A DNA stretch of 64,000 bases from contig DBNK01000030.1 in the NCBI GenBank assembly GCA_002298335.1, forward strand, positions 1 through 64,000, read 5' to 3'. This document shows positions 62,288-64,000 of the stretch, one piece after another. Position numbers and translations under genes: made by a program. The notes beneath the pieces were generated by a model. It made no database searches. It was not told where the DNA came from and saw nothing but the letters and a program-made list of their open reading frames with translations. Source of the stretch: Thalassolituus sp. UBA674. Its GTDB lineage: Bacteria > Pseudomonadota > Gammaproteobacteria > Pseudomonadales > Oceanobacteraceae. The stretch's first letter is position 1; every line of letters begins with the position of its first letter.

Positions 62288-62778
62288 GGGCAGGATACTC
62301 CCGAAATAACAATCTGACCTGAACTCATTAAGTCGATGTCCCGGTTTTTATCCCCGGTACAGCCTGTCGTGCGGATCTTCAGTGATCCGGTGGTTTCAAT
62401 CTGTCCCGTGGAGGTAAAGCCAATGGGCGCGCTGCTGCTGTACTGCGCCGATGTGATAGTGACCTTGTCGTCAAGGCTATTACGGCTGCGCAGGACATCA
62501 CCGGCAACACCGCCGTTGAAGGCCTGTACTGTCCAGCCGTCCTGAAAGCCGCCGGAAGCCGGTGTCATTCGCACGAGCACCCCCCGCGTTATGGCGTTGT
62601 TGCGGGCATAGGCCAGATCCAGTTCGATCAGCCCGGATGCATTTTCGGCCGTACTGTTGGCAACCATGGTCTGAAATGACGGTGCCGCCAGGGCCAGCAG
62701 AATGCCCGCGATCACCATGACAATCAGCAATTCGGTTAAGGTAAAGCCCGCAGCAGGCTGACCCCGGTATTCAGACAT
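62284..62778 (-). CDS. fimU: FimU-type minor pseudopilin
   Basis: A 164-residue GspH/FimT-like prepilin with cleavage AAG-FTLTELLIVM (Glu +5) and the C-terminal GFTSTGQIETTGSLK … CTGDKNRDIDLMSSGQIVIS. The ATG at 62778 (AGAAGGGATACATCCAG upstream) is chosen over an in-frame ATG at 62820. It stands between fimT and pilV as fimU does in P. aeruginosa. It overlaps pilV by 4 bp. Confidence 0.85.
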   Translation of the reverse strand: MSEYRGQPAAGFTLTELLIVMVIAGILLALAAPSFQTMVANSTAENASGLIELDLAYARNNAITRGVLVRMTPASGGFQDGWTVQAFNGGVAGDVLRSRNSLDDKVTITSAQYSSSAPIGFTSTGQIETTGSLKIRTTGCTGDKNRDIDLMSSGQIVISGVSCP

Positions 62779-62901
62779 CTGGATGTATCCCTTCTCAGAA
62801 TTCGTTTTTATTATCAGCATTCCATCTTAAGAACAGCCTGACGAGCTTCCAACGGGTTGCCGATAAACGGTACAGATCAGGGAGTGAGTGGCAGATACCC
62901 C

Positions 62902-63468
62902 TCAGCTGCTGCAGTCAATGTCATTGCCACTGCTGTCTTCGGGCAGGCCATTGTTATCTTCATCCTGCCCCAGGCGTATGCGCCCGGGACCCGATACGAT
63001 CAGGGTGCCTCCCAGTGTGCTGTTGCCGTTAAAACAGTATTTCAGTACCGCGTTATGGCCGAATGCGCTGCCCAATGGACTGAAGGTTACGGCACTGCGG
63101 GAGCCATAACTGCGGCTGATGCGTTCATCGGAAAGTGCGGCCAGCTCTGCCAGCCGCACCTCTCCGGCATCCAGTACGCGGTTGTCGTTGACATCGATGA
63201 ACATCACCAGAGCTCCGGACCAGTCGTTCCGGCATTGGTTGCCGCTGCCCAAGGGGCAGAGAGTGACGTGCTGGCCGGTGACCACGGCATTGGCGTGCGC
63301 CAGTGAGAAAGTGCGGTGAAGCAAACGCAGGTCGCTGCGGACTCTGTGTTCTTCAGTCAGGCGAATCATGGAGGGCACCCCGGCCGTCAACAGCAGCGAG
63401 GTGATAGTTAAGACAATCAACAGCTCAGGCAGGGTGAAACCCTGCTGTCGTGCAGCAGAATAGTTCAT
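62902..63468 (-). CDS. fimT: FimT-type minor pseudopilin
   Basis: A 188-residue prepilin with cleavage QQG-FTLPELLIVL (Glu +5) and a GspH-like C-terminal part with two Cys near residues 71 and 78 (LCPLGSGNQCRNDWSG), then VMFIDVNDNRVLDAGE. It is the first complete pilin gene of the main set; the end of a PilY1-like gene lies 109 bp upstream in transcription. Confidence 0.85.
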   Translation of the reverse strand: MNYSAARQQGFTLPELLIVLTITSLLLTAGVPSMIRLTEEHRVRSDLRLLHRTFSLAHANAVVTGQHVTLCPLGSGNQCRNDWSGALVMFIDVNDNRVLDAGEVRLAELAALSDERISRSYGSRSAVTFSPLGSAFGHNAVLKYCFNGNSTLGGTLIVSGPGRIRLGQDEDNNGLPEDSSGNDIDCSS

Positions 63469-63577
63469 AAGATTACCGTCCCTGGTAATGTCATGACATT
63501 CTGCGATCAGCTGACTTTCCTGTCTCTACGACTTTATCCGCAAATCCGGCGGAAGCCGGCCGCGATGGCCAGCTTTG

Positions 63578-64000
63578 TCAGTCGTCTGAGCGCCAGAAGT
63601 TTTTGATGGCGTTCTGGTAGATGGTCTTGGTTTCTTTGGCTTCGGTGCCCACAATCACACCATACTCAGACGCTACCTGATCCGCTTCACCGCTTGCCGG
63701 TAACGGCGCGATGACGGGTGAACCGGGAATGTAGGGCTGATCAATGGTGGTACGGCTGTAAGTGCGGTCAGGGTGATAAATATCCACCACGTAAAGTTTT
63801 GCGTTACCGGTATCGCCACCACAGATGTCCGATGCCTCATCACCTTTCGGAGCGTAAGTGGTGAAGTAGACCGTGCCGAAGAAGGTGCTGGAGGTAGATA
63901 CCGATTTCTCGCCATTACCTGTCAGAGCGATGTACCAGCCATAGTTAGAATCGCCACTCCCCCACGCCGCCAGGCTGTTCATGCTCAGGGCCGTGTATGA
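63578..64000 (-). CDS. Partial PilY1-family protein, C-terminal end (third paralogue)
   Basis: The frame enters from the right edge and stops at 63578, so only 140 C-terminal residues are visible. The order YTALSMNSLAAWGSGDS…YGWYIALTGNGEKSVSTSSTFFGTVYFTTYAP matches the C-terminal end of both PilY1 copies (SLTDWESGDA…YGWYF…GEKVLSAS…GIATFNTYLP). An in-frame ATG at 63982 is internal, not the start. The C-terminal end, with IKNFWRSDD, resembles the FRTDYWKEK ending in the others. Confidence 0.9.
   Translation of the reverse strand, partial: SYTALSMNSLAAWGSGDSNYGWYIALTGNGEKSVSTSSTFFGTVYFTTYAPKGDEASDICGGDTGNAKLYVVDIYHPDRTYSRTTIDQPYIPGSPVIAPLPASGEADQVASEYGVIVGTEAKETKTIYQNAIKNFWRSDD

Noticed and set aside
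63578..63982. Independent small gene starting at the ATG at 63982
   Set aside because: Codons upstream of that ATG continue the PilY1 C-terminal pattern to the window edge, so it is the end of a larger gene.
1..64000. tRNA, rRNA, CRISPR arrays, complete insertion sequences or prophage
   Set aside because: No cloverleaf, rRNA-like segment, regularly spaced direct repeat or transposase/phage structural gene was recognised in any part of the window.

Overview
The window looks like a chromosome segment from a marine-type gammaproteobacterium (Oceanospirillales/Pseudomonadales-like). Protein families, gene order and moderately high GC point this way; the genus is not determined. No rRNA, tRNA, CRISPR array, prophage or complete insertion sequence was recognised. 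The gene order ispB-rplU-rpmA-obgE-proB-...-rpsT-murJ-ribF-ileS-lspA-fkpB-ispH followed by a minor-pilin cluster is the arrangement known from Pseudomonas aeruginosa, here carrying kdsA and several repeat elements.

Layout. 0-7 kb is accessory: a truncated lipoprotein gene divergent from a TetR regulator, a small VOC-like gene, a frameshifted remnant, DUF3291, rsgA, a GNAT acetyltransferase, and a two-gene island (tyrosine-phosphatase-like gene plus an AT-rich unknown) whose junction resembles an integron attC site. 7-16.4 kb holds LexA-controlled dinB, a PAP2 phosphatase, two GT4 glycosyltransferase paralogues, an AraC regulator, a MioC-like flavodoxin, a Fis-type HTH protein behind a sigma54-like promoter, and small unknowns. 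16.4-24 kb is the cell-wall and housekeeping operon proA-nadD-rsfS-rlmH-mrdA-rodA-mltB-rlpA on the minus strand. 24-26 kb has two overlapping membrane proteins with degenerate GGDEF domains.

28-38 kb holds dacA-ybeD-lipB-lipA, a short ArfA-like gene whose reading frame contains a transcription terminator, trxC, a CobW/COG0523 GTPase behind a Zur-like palindrome, a DUF1328 microprotein, dsbD and ispB. 38-51.5 kb is the translation, proline, KDO and isoprenoid block. It carries a three-copy palindromic element with a covarying stem (upstream of rpmA, obgE and kdsA), a 120-bp inverted-repeat structure between kdsA and rpsT, and a tandem duplication after ispH.

51.8-64 kb is a type IV pilus minor-pilin region on the minus strand: the end of one PilY1-like gene, fimT, fimU, pilV, pilW, pilX, pilY1 and pilE, then a second partial set fimU'-pilX'-pilY1'. 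Parts of three PilY1 paralogues are therefore present. The pre-pilin-like genes overlap by 4 bp or are closely spaced, so each set is probably one transcript. Minor pilins prime pilus assembly, and PilY1 is a tip-associated adhesin/mechanosensor; duplicated sets suggest alternative pilus tips.
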